A stretch of DNA of 64,000 nt from JAAXHH01 sp965225915 (GCA_965225915.1 OZ245326.1:1302001-1366000), one strand, 5' to 3'; counted from the first letter of the stretch, positions 16,274 through 25,163 are shown. Notes: a model not told the origin generated them from the sequence alone. Numbers and translations are program-made.

Positions 16274-17785
16274 ATGAAAAACTGTTTGATACGGATCATT
16301 CCCCTGGTGATCGCGGTGCTGGCGATAGTCGGTCCGGCCAGCCCGGCACAGTCCCAGGACCTGGAAGCCTTCGAGAAGACAGTCACCGAATTCATCCTCG
16401 ACAACGGCCTGACCTTCATCGTGGTGGAGAACCATGAAGCCCCCGTGGTCTCGTTCCTGACCTATGCGGACGTCGGTTCAGTGGACGAGGTAAAGGGTAT
16501 CACCGGCCTGGCCCACGTCTTCGAACACATGGCCTTCAAGGGCACCACGACCATAGGCGCGAAGGACCTGGAAGCCGAATACGCGGCCATGGAGAAGGTG
16601 GACGAGATCTTTGATGAACTGCGCCGCGAGCGGCACAAGGGACACCAGGCCGATCCCGATCGCCTCGCGAACCTGGAACAGACCTTCGAGGACGCCAAGA
16701 AGGCAGCCAGGGAACTGGCCGTATCCAACGAGCTGGACGAGGCTATCGATCGGGCCGGCGGCACCGGCCTGAACGCGACGACAAGTGTAGACGAAACTCG
16801 ATATTTCTACAGTCTGCCGTCGAACAAGATCGAGTTGTTCTTCGCGCTGGAATCCAGCCGCTTCCTGGACCCCGTGCTCCGCGAGTTTTACATCGAGCGG
16901 GACGTGGTCATGGAAGAACGGCGGATGCGCACAGAGAGCAATCCAATCGGCCGTCTGCTTGAAGAGATGCTGACCACGGCCTACAAGGCCCATCCCTATG
17001 GTGAGCCTACGGTAGGTCACATGTCGGACCTGGAGTCCATGACCCGTGCGGAGGCGATGGATTTCTTCAACCGGTATTACGGACCGGGCAACCTGACGAT
17101 CCTCGTCTCGGGCGACGCGGACCCGTCGCGTGTCAAGGAACTGGCGCAAGAATACTTTGATCGCCTGCCCGCCAGGTCCCCCACGGAACCGGTCGAAACG
17201 ATCGAACCCCCGCAGGTGGCCGAACGCCGCGTGGTCATGGAAGACAAGTCACAACCCGTGCTGTTTATGGGGTACCACAAGGTAGACGTGAAACACGAAG
17301 ACGATCTCGTTTTCAACGTGCTGTCCGATATCCTGGGAAGCGGCCGGACCAGCCGGTTGTACAAGAAGCTCGTCAAGGAACAGAAAATCGCGGTCAACGC
17401 TTCTTCCTTTACGGACTTTCCCGGCAGCAAGTACCCCAACATGATGGTGTTTTTCTCCTTTCCCAGCAAGGACCACACCGCGGAGGACTGCGAAAAGGCC
17501 ATCAACGAGGAAATCGAGCGGATCCAGAACGAAGAGGTGACCGAGGAGGAACTGTCCCGGGCGAAGGTAAGAGCCCGCGTGAACCTGATCCGCGGACTCC
17601 AATCCAACATGGGACTGGCGCTTCAAATGGCGTACTTCCACGTCCAGTCGGGTGACTGGCGGAACCTGTTTCACAGCATAGACCGGATCAATGAAGTCAC
17701 CGCCGAAGACATCAAGCGCGTGGCGAATCAATACCTGGTACCCAAGAACCGGACGGTGGCTTCTATCGTGACTACGGATGAATAG
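16274..17785 (+). CDS. Secreted zinc peptidase of family M16, catalytic partner
   Basis: A 503-residue M16 (pitrilysin/processing-peptidase-like) metallopeptidase with signal peptide MKNCLIRIIPLVIAVLAIVG ending near SPAQSQ. The inverted zinc motif HVFEH lies at residues 81-85 and the third ligand Glu in the ERDVVMEERRM stretch near residue 212. A charged helical insert of about 60 residues separates them. The second half-domain lacks the GLAY substrate-binding motif that the next gene carries. This suggests a heterodimer in which this subunit supplies zinc. GGAGGT precedes the ATG. It is followed by the second M16 gene after 72 nt. Likely periplasmic peptide degradation; the substrate is unknown. 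Confidence 0.93.
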   Translation: MKNCLIRIIPLVIAVLAIVGPASPAQSQDLEAFEKTVTEFILDNGLTFIVVENHEAPVVSFLTYADVGSVDEVKGITGLAHVFEHMAFKGTTTIGAKDLEAEYAAMEKVDEIFDELRRERHKGHQADPDRLANLEQTFEDAKKAARELAVSNELDEAIDRAGGTGLNATTSVDETRYFYSLPSNKIELFFALESSRFLDPVLREFYIERDVVMEERRMRTESNPIGRLLEEMLTTAYKAHPYGEPTVGHMSDLESMTRAEAMDFFNRYYGPGNLTILVSGDADPSRVKELAQEYFDRLPARSPTEPVETIEPPQVAERRVVMEDKSQPVLFMGYHKVDVKHEDDLVFNVLSDILGSGRTSRLYKKLVKEQKIAVNASSFTDFPGSKYPNMMVFFSFPSKDHTAEDCEKAINEEIERIQNEEVTEEELSRAKVRARVNLIRGLQSNMGLALQMAYFHVQSGDWRNLFHSIDRINEVTAEDIKRVANQYLVPKNRTVASIVTTDE

Positions 17786-17857
17786 CCGGAATGGATCCAT
17801 CAACTGTTTATTCGATCGGCCAGAATTTCCTTTGCCCTGAACACAGGAGTTGAACCC

Positions 17858-19996
17858 ATGCGCAGTACCCGTTTTATCATCACCATCCTCGGCTTGTTGC
17901 TGACCGGCCTGTTTACACCGGTTGCACCGGTCCGTGCCCAGCAGGACTACCGAGACCTGGAATACCCGCCGCTCAACGATATCAAGACCCCGACGCCCAC
18001 ACGGGTCGTTCTGGATAACGGGATCATCCTGTACCTGGTGGAAGACCACCGCCTGCCGATGATCAACCTGAGCGCCCGCATCGGCGTGGGCGCCGTCAAC
18101 GAACAGGCTGACAAGATCGGTATGGCCAGTATCATGGGTTCGGTGATGCGTACGGGCGGATCCACGAACATGCCGGGCGACGAAATCGACGAAACCCTTG
18201 AGGGCATTGGCGCATCCGTCGAAACCGGCGTGGGACGGGTTTCCGGTTTCGCTTCCATGTCGGTCCTGAAGGACAATCTCGACACCGCGCTGCCCATCCT
18301 GGCCGATGTCCTTATGAACCCCGCGTTCCCTGAAGACAAGATCGAACTGGTAAAGGTCTCCGCGAGATCGACGATCGCCCGTCGGAACGACGACCCGACC
18401 AACATGGGCTTTCGGGAATTCAGCAAACTGATCTACGGGGCGGAGAGCGTTTACGCGCGCCACACCGAATACGCCACCATCGACGCCATCACCCGGGACG
18501 ACCTCGTGGCCTTTCACCAGGCCTGGTATCACCCGGACAACACCATGTTCGGCGTCTGGGGAGATTTCGACACGGACGACATGGTGAAGAAGATCTCGGA
18601 GGCCTTCGCCGGTTGGGAAAAAACCGGTTTCAAACGCCCCGACCTGCCCGGAATCGATTACACCTTTGACCGATCCGTCCATTTCGTGCGCAAGGACGAT
18701 ATCAACCAGAGCACCGTCGTGCTTGGACACCTGGGCGGTCTCATGAACAATCCCGACTACTTCGCCCTGCAGGTCATGAACGATATCCTGAGCGGCGGGT
18801 TTTCCGGGCGGCTCTTCCGCAACGTGAGGTCGGAGCAGGGACTGGCCTACGCGGTCTTCGGCATATACAGCGCCAATTACGCGTACCCCGGCGTTTTCTA
18901 CGTGGGGTGCATGACCAAGTCGGAAACCACGGTCCAGGCTACCCGGTCCCTGCTGCACGAGGTGGAGCGGATGAAGACGGATGAGATCACGGAGGAAGAA
19001 CTGGGCCTGGCCAAGGAGAGCTTCCTGAATTCCTTCGTCTTCAACTTCGATTCCCGGCGGGAGATCATCGACCGGCAGATGACCTACGAGTACTACGGTT
19101 ATCCCCAGGATTTCCTCGAAAAAACCAAGTCCGAGATAGAGAAGGTCACCGCCGAGGATGTCCAGCGGGTGGCCCGCAAGTACCTGCAGCCGGACAAGGT
19201 GCGCATCATCGTGGTCGGGAACGACCAGGACTTCGACGAAGCGCTGACGGTGCTGGGAGAAGTGAACGAGATCGACGTGACCATCGCCGTGCCGACCATG
19301 GAAGCGCCGGAAGCCACCGCGGACGACATGGCCATGGGCAGGGCGTTGCTAGCGCGGTCAATCGAAGCCCTGGGAGGCAGCGAAGCCTTCGCGTCGATCA
19401 AGGGCATCAGAGAAACGGCCGAGGTCACCATAGTCAGGCCCATGGGCGAGATGACGATCGACGTGGAATCGCTGGTTTTCTTCCCGGACAAGGCGAAGTC
19501 GATCATACGAACACCAATGGGTGAAATCACACGGCTGCTGATTGGAGATAAGGCGTGGATGATCAACCCGATGGGTTCTGCGCAATCCTCGCCGCCACAG
19601 GACCGGGATTCCATGCTCGAGGAAATCTGGCGGAACCTCGTCTTCCTGTATAGCCGTGTGAACGAGGAGGGGTTGACGATTCAACATCTCGGGCAGGAAG
19701 AGGTTGACGGCAAGGCCGCGGAAGCGCTGCTTATCACCCCGCCCGGCATGAGCCCCTTCTGGCTCTTTCTGGACGCGGAGACCATGATGCCCGTCAAGAA
19801 GGCCGCCCAGACGATGACCCAGCAGGGTCCCGTGGATGCGGAAACGATAATGAGCGATTACCGTGAGATCGGTGGGATCAAAGTTCCCTTCAAGGAGACG
19901 AGTACGGAAAACGGGAATCCAAGCAGCGAAGCCATTACCCAGACCATCGAGATCAACCCTGAAATTCCGCCGGACGCTTTCACGGCGCCGGAATAG
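17858..19996 (+). CDS. M16-family non-catalytic subunit with C-terminal LolA/LppX-like domain
   Basis: A 712-residue protein with signal peptide MRSTRFIITILGLLLTGLF and a mature start near AQQDYRD. It is an M16 protein, but the zinc site is lost: GMASIMGSVMRTGG stands where HxxEH should be. It does keep the substrate-side motif VRSEQGLAYAVFG of the second half. Residues from about 480 to 712 form an extra domain (LLARSIEALGGSEAFASIKG, then beta strands and ending FTAPE) resembling LolA- or LppX-like outer-membrane-lipoprotein folds. ACAGGAG precedes the ATG. With the upstream gene it makes a complementary pair. The fused domain could tether or present substrates; that is inference. Confidence 0.88.
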   Translation: MRSTRFIITILGLLLTGLFTPVAPVRAQQDYRDLEYPPLNDIKTPTPTRVVLDNGIILYLVEDHRLPMINLSARIGVGAVNEQADKIGMASIMGSVMRTGGSTNMPGDEIDETLEGIGASVETGVGRVSGFASMSVLKDNLDTALPILADVLMNPAFPEDKIELVKVSARSTIARRNDDPTNMGFREFSKLIYGAESVYARHTEYATIDAITRDDLVAFHQAWYHPDNTMFGVWGDFDTDDMVKKISEAFAGWEKTGFKRPDLPGIDYTFDRSVHFVRKDDINQSTVVLGHLGGLMNNPDYFALQVMNDILSGGFSGRLFRNVRSEQGLAYAVFGIYSANYAYPGVFYVGCMTKSETTVQATRSLLHEVERMKTDEITEEELGLAKESFLNSFVFNFDSRREIIDRQMTYEYYGYPQDFLEKTKSEIEKVTAEDVQRVARKYLQPDKVRIIVVGNDQDFDEALTVLGEVNEIDVTIAVPTMEAPEATADDMAMGRALLARSIEALGGSEAFASIKGIRETAEVTIVRPMGEMTIDVESLVFFPDKAKSIIRTPMGEITRLLIGDKAWMINPMGSAQSSPPQDRDSMLEEIWRNLVFLYSRVNEEGLTIQHLGQEEVDGKAAEALLITPPGMSPFWLFLDAETMMPVKKAAQTMTQQGPVDAETIMSDYREIGGIKVPFKETSTENGNPSSEAITQTIEINPEIPPDAFTAPE

Positions 19997-20045
19997 TCCG
20001 GAGGATCGCGGCGGCGGAGCAGGACGGAGTAGACCTGTTGACCGA

Positions 20046-20117
20046 CGTACTGTAAAGGCGCGACGCACCGTAAAAGCGCGACGCACTGTAATGGCGCGAC
20101 GCACTGTAAAGGACGGC
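20046..20117. repeat. 18-bp tandem repeat, four copies
   Basis: Copies at 20046-20063, 20064-20081, 20082-20099 and 20100-20117 follow the pattern CGCACTGTAAAGGCGCGA with one to five changes each. The array ends three bases before the ATG of the carbamoyltransferase gene, and its last copy (AAAGGACGG) supplies the ribosome site. One frame could encode repeated RRTVKA, but homology starts only after the array. Confidence 0.88.
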
Positions 20118-20120
20118 TGG

Positions 20121-21056
20121 ATGACCGCTGACATCAAGCACCTGATCGACTGGAAGTACTGGGACGACGACGAGATCGTGGAGATCCTCGACCTGGCCCG
20201 GCGCGTCAAGCACTACCGCTGGGAATACCAGGGTCACATGCAGGGCAATACCCTCGTCATGATCTTCCAGAAGACTTCCACGCGTACCCGCGTTTCCTTC
20301 GAGGCAGGTATGACCGAAATGGGGGGGCATGCCATCAACCTTGACTGGATGGCGACCAACTTCACCCTGAGCAAGGTCCGCTTCGAGACCCGGTACCTGG
20401 GACGCAACGCGGCGATCATCATGGCCCGGCTGAAGGACAACCGGGACCTGCTCGAGATGGAAAAGGCCTCGACGGTACCGGTCATCAACGGATGCTGTAA
20501 CCTATACCACCCCTGCCAGGCGCTGGCAGACATGCTGACCATCTCGGAAGACCGCCCGCAAGGCGTTCAAGGGGCCAGGCTTACCTACATCGGTGTGTAC
20601 AACAACGTGGTGAACTCGCTGGTTTCCATCGCCGCGCCGCTGGGTCTACACCTGACGCTGGTTTGTCCGATACGGGAAAAATCGAGTGTGGACGAGGAAA
20701 GCAGGCAGAACCTGATGGACAGGGGACTGCTCACGGAGACGCTGGACGCCGAAGCCGCGGTCGGAGAGGCAGACTACGTTTATACGGACACCTGGCTCGA
20801 CATGGAATTGTACAATGATCCCGCCTACGCGGCCGAGAAAGAGAAGCGTAGCGGGATCATGATGCCCTACCAGATCGACAGCTCCCTGCTCGCCGGCAGC
20901 CGGGCGAAAATCATGCACGACATGCCCATCCATCCCGGCTACGAGATCGCCGAGGACATGATCGAACACGAACGGTCGATCATCTATGACCAGGCAGAGA
21001 ACCGGTTGGACGCCCAGAAGGCCATCATACTGCGGGTCCTGAACCTGTCGAAGTAG
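20121..21056 (+). CDS. Ornithine-carbamoyltransferase family enzyme, divergent substrate loop
   Basis: A 311-residue transcarbamylase. The carbamoyl-phosphate motif STRTRVSFE and the HPCQALAD motif are intact, so carbamoyl transfer is likely. The amino-acid side differs from classical ArgF. HCLP is replaced by MHDMPIHPGYEI, so the ornithine-binding Cys is Asp, and the DxxxSMG loop reads TDTWLDMELYNDP with an insertion. It may be a divergent ornithine carbamoyltransferase or act on a modified ornithine or another amine. The frame extends upstream, but I start at ATG 20121, where the family begins, with AAAGGA in the preceding repeat array. No other arginine genes are nearby. It ends 3 nt from the convergent PQQ gene. 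Confidence 0.8.
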   Translation: MTADIKHLIDWKYWDDDEIVEILDLARRVKHYRWEYQGHMQGNTLVMIFQKTSTRTRVSFEAGMTEMGGHAINLDWMATNFTLSKVRFETRYLGRNAAIIMARLKDNRDLLEMEKASTVPVINGCCNLYHPCQALADMLTISEDRPQGVQGARLTYIGVYNNVVNSLVSIAAPLGLHLTLVCPIREKSSVDEESRQNLMDRGLLTETLDAEAAVGEADYVYTDTWLDMELYNDPAYAAEKEKRSGIMMPYQIDSSLLAGSRAKIMHDMPIHPGYEIAEDMIEHERSIIYDQAENRLDAQKAIILRVLNLSK

Positions 21057-21059
21057 CCC

Positions 21060-23027
21060 TCAGGGCACACTCAAGACCACCAGTTCCGCACGCTCGGACG
21101 CCCCGCCGATCGGTACGGCGATGTACTGCTTCCCACCAGCCATGTAGGTCATGGGATTGCCCGTCGCGTTGCCCGGAAGCGGAATTTCCGCCACCTGCTC
21201 GCCGGTATTTGGATCGAAGGCCCGCAGGAACGCCTCGTTGCTTACCGAATCGTAGGTCATGGCGTTACCGCGATCCGATACCTTCCGGTCCAGCACGATG
21301 CCCATCTGGGCGGCGAACAGCAGCGATTCCGTCAATAGAGGGAATGTCCGGCGGTCCCACCCCAGGGGTGGCAGATCCAGGCCCTCGAGGGCCGGATGGT
21401 TTCGGGGTCCGTCACCCACCGGACTCATCCAAGCGTGCTCTCCCGTGTTCAGGTCGATCGCGGTGATGCGTCCATAGGGCGGCTTGATCACCGGGAGGCC
21501 GTCCATGACGGTGGGCCCGTAGGCGAACCTTCCTGTGTACGCGTACGGCGCGTCCTCCTCTTCCGATTTATTCACCGTCATGATGGTCGGCAGGCTGTAG
21601 GAGGGCACGTACAACATGCCCGTTTCCGGGTTCACGGCCGCGCCCGACCAGCTCGCGCCTCCCACCAGTCCGGGTACGGCGATCAGACCTTTGGGGGTCG
21701 GCGGCGTGAATATCGGGCCGTAGTCGTACCTGGCGATCGCGTCGAGGGCCGCCTGGCGCAATTCGGGCGTGAAATCGATGAGATCGTCTTCCGTCAGCCC
21801 CTGGCGCTCGAAGGCCGCCGGTTTCGTGGGAAAGGGCTGCGTGGGCGAGGCGGATTCGCCGGGGACGGTGGAAGAGGGCGTCTCCCGTTCCTCGATAGGC
21901 CAGACTGGCTCACCCGTTACCCGGTCGAAGACATAGGTGAAACCCTGCTTCGAAACCTGGACCACCGCCTGGATGACCCGGCCGTCGACCGTAATGTCCA
22001 CCAGGTTCGGCGCGGCTGGCAGGTCATAGTCCCACATGCCGTGATGCACCATCTGGAAGTACCAGACCCGTTCTCCCGTTTCGGCGTTCAGGCAGACCAG
22101 GCTCTCGGCGAAGAGGTTGTTGCCCAACCGGTGGCCGCCGTAGAAATCGTTGGTGGGCGTGCTGACCGGCAGATAGACGTATCCCAGAGCCTCGTCTGCG
22201 CTCATCCAGGTCCATACGTTCGTACTACCCGTGGTCTTCCAGGATTCGTCCAACCAGGTATCGTTACCGTACTCGCCCTCCTGGGGTATGGTCTGAAACA
22301 CCCACTTCTGTTCCCCCGTTCGCACGTCGAACCCACGTACGTCGCCCGGCGGCATGGACGCGTCCGGCATCCGGAACACGGCGAAGGAGTCCAGCACCGT
22401 CGCCCCGACCACGACCACGCCGCGGCAGATCACCGGCGGGCTGGAGACGGCATAGAGGCTTCGGTCTATAGGCCGACGCAGCCCCTTCGTCAGGTCCACA
22501 CGGCCGTCCTCGCCGAAACTTGGAATCGGTCTGCCCGTATCGGCATCTAGAGCAATGAGGTATGCGTCGCCCGTGGCGTAAAGGATCCGCCGGTCGTTGG
22601 CTTCCTCCCAGTAGGCCACACCCCGATGGACGAACCCCACATTGGCCGGCGTGCCATCCTCCCAGGTTTTCGGATCGTACGACCACAGCGTTTTGCCCGT
22701 GACCGCGTCGATGGCCGCCACCTGGCTGAGGGCCGTACTCGTGTACAGCACACCGCCAATCATCAGCGGCGTTGCTTCGTTGACGAATACGCGCAGGGTG
22801 GAATCCGCCTCGAGGATGGCGTTGTCAATGGAGTCCCAGCGCCACGCTACCTCCAACTGATCCACATTATGATGGTCGATTTGAGCGAGGGGCGAGTACT
22901 TCGTGCTGGCGTAGTCGGCGCCGTACGCCCGCCATTCCACTCTGAAGGCGTCGCCGGTGCAGGATATCATCAAGCCCAGGCACAGTGCAGCAAGCGTTAA
23001 CCCGGTAATCGGACGTAACCTTTGCAT
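21060..23027 (-). CDS. PQQ-dependent dehydrogenase, probable lipoprotein
   Basis: A 655-residue quinoprotein dehydrogenase of the glucose/alcohol dehydrogenase propeller type. The N-terminus MQRLRPITGLTLAALCLGLM ends in a lipobox-like MISC, so it is probably anchored on the periplasmic side. The mature part opens with EWRAYGADYASTKYSPLAQI, the classic first motif. Blades with AIDAVTGKTLWSY, ALDADTGRPIPSFG, VCLNAETGERVWYFQ and AIDLNTGEHAWMSP follow. No CxxCH haem motif is seen, so electrons must go to a separate acceptor. Oxidises a sugar or alcohol; which one cannot be read. GGGAG precedes the ATG. The adjacent enolase-family dehydratase suggests a shared sugar or sugar-acid pathway. Confidence 0.88.
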   Translation of the reverse strand: MQRLRPITGLTLAALCLGLMISCTGDAFRVEWRAYGADYASTKYSPLAQIDHHNVDQLEVAWRWDSIDNAILEADSTLRVFVNEATPLMIGGVLYTSTALSQVAAIDAVTGKTLWSYDPKTWEDGTPANVGFVHRGVAYWEEANDRRILYATGDAYLIALDADTGRPIPSFGEDGRVDLTKGLRRPIDRSLYAVSSPPVICRGVVVVGATVLDSFAVFRMPDASMPPGDVRGFDVRTGEQKWVFQTIPQEGEYGNDTWLDESWKTTGSTNVWTWMSADEALGYVYLPVSTPTNDFYGGHRLGNNLFAESLVCLNAETGERVWYFQMVHHGMWDYDLPAAPNLVDITVDGRVIQAVVQVSKQGFTYVFDRVTGEPVWPIEERETPSSTVPGESASPTQPFPTKPAAFERQGLTEDDLIDFTPELRQAALDAIARYDYGPIFTPPTPKGLIAVPGLVGGASWSGAAVNPETGMLYVPSYSLPTIMTVNKSEEEDAPYAYTGRFAYGPTVMDGLPVIKPPYGRITAIDLNTGEHAWMSPVGDGPRNHPALEGLDLPPLGWDRRTFPLLTESLLFAAQMGIVLDRKVSDRGNAMTYDSVSNEAFLRAFDPNTGEQVAEIPLPGNATGNPMTYMAGGKQYIAVPIGGASERAELVVLSVP

Positions 23028-23062
23028 GTTTTTCTCCCAAGGACAGGTTTAGTTATTTATTT

Positions 23063-23090
23063 ACAGTATTTTAAACGTAATGTGGATCAA
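23063..23090 (-). promoter_or_regulatory. Promoter of the PQQ dehydrogenase gene
   Basis: On the minus strand TTGATC (23090-23085) and TACTGT (23068-23063) are separated by 16 bp, about 35 nt before the ATG. The region is A/T-rich. Confidence 0.45.
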
Positions 23091-23103
23091 ATGTCTCGAT
23101 AAG

Positions 23104-23119
23104 TTGTACAATTGTACAA
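23104..23119. promoter_or_regulatory. 16-bp perfect palindrome, candidate operator
   Basis: TTGTACAATTGTACAA is fully self-complementary. It is centred about 55 bp upstream of the predicted start of the PQQ dehydrogenase transcript. The two TTGTACAA halves resemble operators of GntR/FadR-type regulators of sugar-acid genes. No regulator gene is in view. Confidence 0.5.
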
Positions 23120-23137
23120 TAAACTCTGATGTGTGCC

Positions 23138-23191
23138 GTATCAGACATGCCCTGCATCAGGTGTGGCCGGTATCAGGTGTTCCCGTATCAG
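23138..23191. repeat. 16-bp tandem repeat around GTATCAG, four copies
   Basis: GTATCAG or GCATCAG occurs at 23138, 23154, 23170 and 23185, with similar flanks between. The array covers the stop codon of the enolase-family gene and the next 50 bp. Probably slippage; no hairpin was seen. Confidence 0.65.
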
Positions 23192-24327
23192 ATGTATGCC
23201 GTCGATCCATCGGGCCGAATGGAGCAGGTCCGTTGCCAATGCACCACCTCGTTGTCTCTCAAGGCCTCTTCGTCGACGTCGATGCCCAGTCCGGGGGCAT
23301 CGCGCAGCAGAAGGTATCCGTCTACGGGGAGATAGGGATCGATAATCGACTGCTCCCATTCCGTTCCTATGGGAAGGACGTATTCGAGAATCTTGAAATT
23401 GGGGGTAGCCGCTGCGAAGTGCACGTTCACGGCCGTCGCGATGGGTCCCATGGGGTTGTGCGGAGCGACACTGACGTAGTGCGCCTCGGCGATGGCCGCG
23501 ATCTTTCGCATCTCCAGCAGTCCCCCGCATATGCAGACGTCCGGCTGGATGATGTCGGCTCCCTGCGCCGTCATGAGTTCCAGGAACTCGAACCGGGTAT
23601 AAAGCGACTCGCCGGTGGCCAGGGGAACCTGCATCTGTGCGCGCAATCGTGACCATGCGGGCAGGTGTTCGGGTCTCAACGGTTCTTCGTAGAAGTAGGG
23701 ATCGTAAGGCGCCAGGGCGTTCGCCAGTTGCAGGGCTCGAACCGGTTCGAAGATCCTCGCGTGGGGATCGAAGGCATACTCCCATTCTTCAGGGGTTTTG
23801 CCGCGTAATTCCTCGAAAAACCGTGCGGCGGCCTCACAGACCCGTCCCCAGCGTTCGGCCTCAGGATCCAGGTGGTAGGGACTGGTCTTGAATACCGTGA
23901 ATCCCCACCTGTCGTGCAGTTCGTGCGACCGTTCCGCCACGTCCCCAGCATTGCCGCCGACTCCGTGGTAAACCCGGACCCGGTCTCTGACGGTCCCGCC
24001 CAGGAGCATGTACACCGGCAGGTCCGCCGCCTTGCCGCTGATATCCCAGAGGGCGTGATCCACGGCGGACATGACAGCCAGGCCCGTCCCGCCAGGAGGA
24101 AAGCGGAACTGCTGGAACAACTTGATCATGATGTATTCCACGCGGCGCGGATCCTCCCCCTTGATCATCTCGAAGATGTAGTCGGCGATCGGTTCCACGG
24201 ACCGGTCGGGTCCGACCGAATACGCCTCGCCCCAGCCGTACAGGCCTTCGTCCGTCTCCACCTTGATCAATCCACGGGACCGGTTACCGAACGTGCCGGC
24301 AAACGTTTTGATAGCGGTGATTTTCAT
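23188..24327 (-). CDS. Enolase-superfamily sugar-acid dehydratase (mandelate racemase/galactonate dehydratase group)
   Basis: A 379-residue member of the mandelate racemase/muconate lactonizing group. The N-terminal capping domain (MKITAIKTFAGTFGNRSRGL) is followed by a barrel whose Mg ligands are visible: D187 in FDPHAR, E214 in YEEP and E240 in ATGES. His189, two residues after the first ligand, together with His290 in VAPHNP, is the arrangement of galactonate and mannonate dehydratases rather than of racemases. FKTSPYH at 146-152 is also typical. It probably removes water from a sugar acid to give a 2-keto-3-deoxy acid. The PQQ dehydrogenase lies downstream on the same strand, 160 bp away. 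Exact substrate unassigned. Confidence 0.85.
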   Translation of the reverse strand: MKITAIKTFAGTFGNRSRGLIKVETDEGLYGWGEAYSVGPDRSVEPIADYIFEMIKGEDPRRVEYIMIKLFQQFRFPPGGTGLAVMSAVDHALWDISGKAADLPVYMLLGGTVRDRVRVYHGVGGNAGDVAERSHELHDRWGFTVFKTSPYHLDPEAERWGRVCEAAARFFEELRGKTPEEWEYAFDPHARIFEPVRALQLANALAPYDPYFYEEPLRPEHLPAWSRLRAQMQVPLATGESLYTRFEFLELMTAQGADIIQPDVCICGGLLEMRKIAAIAEAHYVSVAPHNPMGPIATAVNVHFAAATPNFKILEYVLPIGTEWEQSIIDPYLPVDGYLLLRDAPGLGIDVDEEALRDNEVVHWQRTCSIRPDGSTAYI

Positions 24328-24525
24328 GGGGACGAACTCCGGGAGGACGAGTAGTCAGGTCCAGTAGCCGGGGACCAGGACCAGTGTTATTCAAGTGCCG
24401 ATTGTAGCTATATGGATTTGTGCAAGATAGACGGGCCGTAACGGGCTGTCAAGGAGCGGCAAGCACGTCAAACGGAGTGTCAGTCGCGGCGATCAGATTC
24501 CTCAGGTATGCATCCACCGGTGTGG

Positions 24526-24553
24526 TTGACTTGCACTGCCCATCGCTTATCTT
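24526..24553 (+). promoter_or_regulatory. Promoter placed for leaderless transcription of the LigT-like gene
   Basis: TTGACT (24526-24531), 16 bp, TATCTT (24548-24553), then 6 nt to the ATG at 24560. Start of transcription should fall on or beside the A of ATG. No Shine-Dalgarno site is present. Confidence 0.6.
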
Positions 24554-24559
24554 GATTGA

Positions 24560-25111
24560 ATGGGCTACGCGGTTGAATTGTTTTATGACCACGAAAGCGA
24601 GATAGCCGTTCGCAAAGTCTGGGACGGAGCAGGCGAGGCACTGGGGCGGTCTTCCCTTTCAAATACTGGTGCCCGCCCCCACATCTCCCTGGCGGTTTAC
24701 AACGACGATCTAGACCCAGCCGGTTTCCCGGAGAAACTGCAGGAATTCGCGGAATCCACCGAACCCTTCGAGTTCCGTCTAAGCAGCGTGGGGACTTTCC
24801 CAGGTAACGAAGGGGTGGTCTACCTGTCCCCCGTGGTGACGCAGGATCTGCTGGCCATTCACCAGCAGTATCACGAGACCTTTTTGAAGTATGAAGCAAA
24901 CGTCCAGGCCTACTACTTGCCTGGCAACTGGGTGCCGCACTGCACGGTTGCCATCGACCTGGAAGCCTCTGGAATTCCGGAGGTGGTTGCGTACTGCCGG
25001 GCGCGTTTTCAACAGGTAACGGGTCGATTCACCGAGATCGGCCTAGTTGAATTCAGGCCCGTAAAAGAGTTGTTTACCGTCGAACTAGGCCAGGTCCGGA
25101 GGCAACCGTAA
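24560..25111 (+). CDS. LigT/2'-5' RNA ligase-like 2H phosphoesterase
   Basis: A 183-residue member of the 2H phosphoesterase superfamily. The two catalytic HxT/Sx motifs are PHISLAV (near residue 41) and PHCTVAI (near residue 124), spaced as usual for single-domain proteins. Relatives act on 2',5' RNA linkages or cyclic phosphates, sometimes in RNA repair or NAD-related metabolism; the substrate here cannot be told. There is no ribosome site before the ATG. A good promoter ends 6 nt upstream, so the mRNA is probably leaderless. murA follows 52 nt downstream and may be co-transcribed. Confidence 0.82.
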   Translation: MGYAVELFYDHESEIAVRKVWDGAGEALGRSSLSNTGARPHISLAVYNDDLDPAGFPEKLQEFAESTEPFEFRLSSVGTFPGNEGVVYLSPVVTQDLLAIHQQYHETFLKYEANVQAYYLPGNWVPHCTVAIDLEASGIPEVVAYCRARFQQVTGRFTEIGLVEFRPVKELFTVELGQVRRQP

Positions 25112-25163
25112 ACGCGGGACACCATCCCTTTCGTTGACCCAATCATGAGAGACAAGGAAGCCC

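Noticed and set aside
19863..20120. Extended N-terminus of the carbamoyltransferase through the 18-bp repeats
   Set aside because: It would overlap the end of the M16 gene and encode Arg-rich repeats; family homology begins at ATG 20121.
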